From: Clostridia bacterium
GTDB taxonomy: Bacteria > Bacillota_A > Clostridia > Oscillospirales > Acutalibacteraceae
NCBI GenBank assembly: GCA_009930155.1
Contig: RZYX01000041.1
Location: forward strand, 1 to 16,483
Reading direction: 5' to 3'
DNA: 16,483 nucleotides
Positions 15,627 through 16,483 of the stretch are shown here, one piece after another. The position numbers were made by a program, and so were the translations under genes. The number at the start of each line of letters is the position of its first letter. The first letter of the stretch is position 1. A model generated the notes under the pieces. That model worked only from the letters and a program-made list of their open reading frames with translations. It was not told the origin of the DNA and did no database searches.

Positions 15627-15910
15627 GTTTTTACTTATACTAATAAAAAATGAATGAAATCTTTTAGCTTTATTTATTTGGGCATAAATGCAGATGTGTT
15701 TAAAAATAAAGCTTTTATGGCACGAAATTACAAAACTAATTTTAAATAAAAAGCAAACAATAATAATTCTGAATTAAAAAAACAAACTTTTGTGCAAGTT
15801 ACACAGTTTACGCATAAAAGTATTAAACATATCTACTAAAAGGTGCGAACAACCTTTTTGTTAAAAATAAGTTCATAATTAGTTTAACATTACTTCATTA
15901 ACCTTCCATT
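15627..15910. other. AT-rich non-coding stretch with two inverted repeats
   Basis: I see no gene on either strand. AGCTTTATTT (15666-15675) is perfectly inverted at 15704-15713 with 28 bases between. A second hairpin pairs AAAAGGT (15838-15844) with ACCTTTT (15852-15858) and is followed by TTG. The latter could be a weak terminator but has no gene before it. The region may carry upstream regulatory sites for the small membrane gene or a small RNA. Confidence 0.4.
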
Positions 15911-15912
15911 TT

Positions 15913-15939
15913 TTGTTTACATTTAAGTGATATTATTAT
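15913..15939 (+). promoter_or_regulatory. Possible promoter for the structured leader and small membrane gene
   Basis: TTGTTT (15913-15918), or the overlapping TTTTGT two bases earlier, precedes TATTAT at 15934-15939 by 15 to 17 bases. Transcription would begin near 15946, exactly at the start of the CCTAATC stem described next. The match is moderate. Confidence 0.4.
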
Positions 15940-15944
15940 GACAT

Positions 15945-16134
15945 CCTAATCAGGAGAGAGAAGCAAAAATGGTTTTAGCCAAAAGTTGCTAAAAGATAGT
16001 TTCGATTAGGCACTAAATATAAAACGGTGCAAAACGACTTCTTAATTGTTGGTGGCAAAACTTTTCTCGCTCTTTAAATTAGCAGCTTATGCAACAGCAC
16101 AAATGCACTAAAAACATTAATGGAGATGTAAAAG
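15945..16134 (+). ncRNA. Potentially structured leader upstream of the small membrane gene
   Basis: CCTAATC (15945-15951) is perfectly complementary to GATTAGG (16004-16010) and would enclose a hairpin, TTTTAGC (15973-15979) with GCTAAAA (15988-15994). Further pairing is possible between GCAC at 16010-16013 and GTGC at 16027-16030. GAGAGAGAA (15954-15962) can also pair with TTCTCGCTC (16064-16072) with one mismatch, which would form a pseudoknot with the first stem. A short direct repeat, GGTGCAAAAC and GGTGGCAAAAC, lies at about 16026 and 16051. I compared it by eye with the glycine, c-di-GMP, c-di-AMP, THF and magnesium riboswitches and found no match. It may be an undescribed cis-regulatory RNA, or a long ordinary UTR. 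Confidence 0.35.
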
Positions 16135-16326
16135 ATGATTATTGGAATTTTGTTAACAATTCTTTTGGGCGGTGGAATTGCAGCCGTAGGTTCGTTCCTC
16201 CTAAAGTATCTTATTTTTTGGGCTTGTGCAATTGCCATTATTACAATTATTGCACTAGTAGTGGTTTTGAGTCAAAACTATGTTCCTAGGCACAAAAACA
16301 AGCATAGGCGTGCAGGGGATAGATAG
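16135..16326 (+). CDS. Small hydrophobic membrane protein of unknown function
   Basis: This 63-residue protein has two adjacent hydrophobic segments (about residues 1-22 and 26-46), then a strongly basic tail (HKNKHRRAGDR). There is no cleavage site, so it is probably a helical hairpin or a single kinked segment in the membrane, with the tail in the cytoplasm. GGAGA lies eight bases before the ATG. Another frame from 16089 overlaps but has no ribosome binding site. The gene stands alone between a long leader and a long hairpin. A small hydrophobic peptide with a basic tail and a long leader could be a stress peptide, a type I toxin-like peptide or a transporter helper; none is established. 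Confidence 0.55.
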   Translation: MIIGILLTILLGGGIAAVGSFLLKYLIFWACAIAIITIIALVVVLSQNYVPRHKNKHRRAGDR

Positions 16327-16348
16327 TAGGAATTTTTTTAAAATTATC

Positions 16349-16388
16349 ATAAAGGGAGCAGGGAGATTAGTCTCTTTGCTCCCTTTAT
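16349..16388 (+). terminator. Long hairpin after the small membrane gene, terminator-like
   Basis: ATAAAGGGAGCA (16349-16360) pairs perfectly with TGCTCCCTTTAT (16377-16388), and GGGAGA with TCTCTT extends the stem to 18 pairs around TTAG. It follows the stop by about 22 bases. The T-tract after it is short (ATTGTACTCTTT), so it may work as a terminator, an mRNA-stabilising stem, or both. Confidence 0.6.
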
Positions 16389-16412
16389 ATTGTACTCTTT
16401 AGGACAAATAAC

Positions 16413-16429
16413 CACCGGCTCTGCCGGTG
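16413..16429. repeat. GC-rich palindrome, possible dispersed REP-like repeat
   Basis: CACCGGC (16413-16419) and GCCGGTG (16423-16429) form a perfect seven-pair stem with a TCT loop, sharply more GC-rich than the surroundings. On the minus strand it lies within a 17-codon open frame (16452-16399) that starts with TTG and is preceded by AAAAGGAGGT at 16467-16458. One copy is visible, so calling it a dispersed repeat is inference. Confidence 0.45.
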
Positions 16430-16483
16430 TGGATAAAAATCTTTAGATACAAGAAAAACCTCCTTTTGATATAATGATGAGGG

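Noticed and set aside
15838..15858. AAAAGGT/ACCTTTT hairpin followed by TTG as a terminator
   Set aside because: There is no gene directly upstream, the rpsR operon already ends at 15596-15626, and the stem is short and AT-rich, so it is only noted as a structure.
15945..16030. Known riboswitch class in the small membrane gene leader
   Set aside because: By eye it lacks the conserved cores of glycine, THF, magnesium, c-di-AMP and c-di-GMP aptamers; kept only as an unclassified candidate.
16089..16289. Overlapping 66-codon frame at the small membrane gene
   Set aside because: No Shine-Dalgarno before its ATG and a composition unlike a protein; the 16135 frame has the better start and a coherent hydrophobic pattern.
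1..16483. CRISPR array, rRNA or tRNA genes
   Set aside because: No regularly spaced repeats and no recognisable rRNA or tRNA sequence were found on either strand.

Overview
The window looks like a chromosomal segment of a low-GC Gram-positive bacterium, most likely a clostridial-class Firmicute. This rests on AT-rich DNA, strong AGGAGG-type ribosome binding sites, consensus TTGACA/TATAAT promoters with 17-base spacers, and the gene order glmU-prs-pth-mfd, which is familiar from Bacilli and Clostridia. I cannot name a species or family from the sequence alone.

Region 1 (1-3733, rightward) is the distal end of a contractile-tail module from a prophage or tailocin. In order it encodes a baseplate hub (gpD/XkdQ-like), a small spike (gpV-like), a gp25-like wedge protein, a J-like baseplate protein, a YmfQ/XkdT-type tail protein and a short tail-fibre-like protein, packed with ATGA overlaps or small gaps. 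The hub appears to lack its N-terminus. Just upstream of the surviving part lie a plausible promoter, a strong Shine-Dalgarno and an ATG, all pointing LEFT out of the window. This suggests an insertion or rearrangement breakpoint. A bidirectional terminator (3807-3845) separates the phage operon from the housekeeping genes.

Region 2 (3867-12411, leftward) is a housekeeping run. Read in its own direction it is: a RING-finger-like/DUF2628-type membrane protein, galU, glmU, prs (with a TTG start), pth and mfd. It combines sugar-nucleotide supply (UDP-glucose and UDP-GlcNAc), PRPP synthesis, peptidyl-tRNA recycling and transcription-coupled repair. A consensus promoter lies before the first gene. 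It is divergent from a second consensus promoter that drives prfB.

Region 3 (12561-15626, rightward) holds prfB, which lacks the usual programmed frameshift, a small lipoprotein, and then the rpsF-ssb-rpsR operon. That operon has its own near-consensus promoter, a roughly 90-base foldable leader and a clear terminator.

Region 4 (15627-16483) is mostly non-coding. A roughly 190-base potentially structured leader precedes a 63-residue hydrophobic protein, followed by a long hairpin and a GC-rich palindrome that may be a dispersed repeat. The places most worth a second look are the leader with its small membrane protein, the disrupted tail hub at the left edge, the RING-like membrane protein and the frameshift-free prfB. 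No rRNA, tRNA, CRISPR array, integrase or transposase could be recognised.
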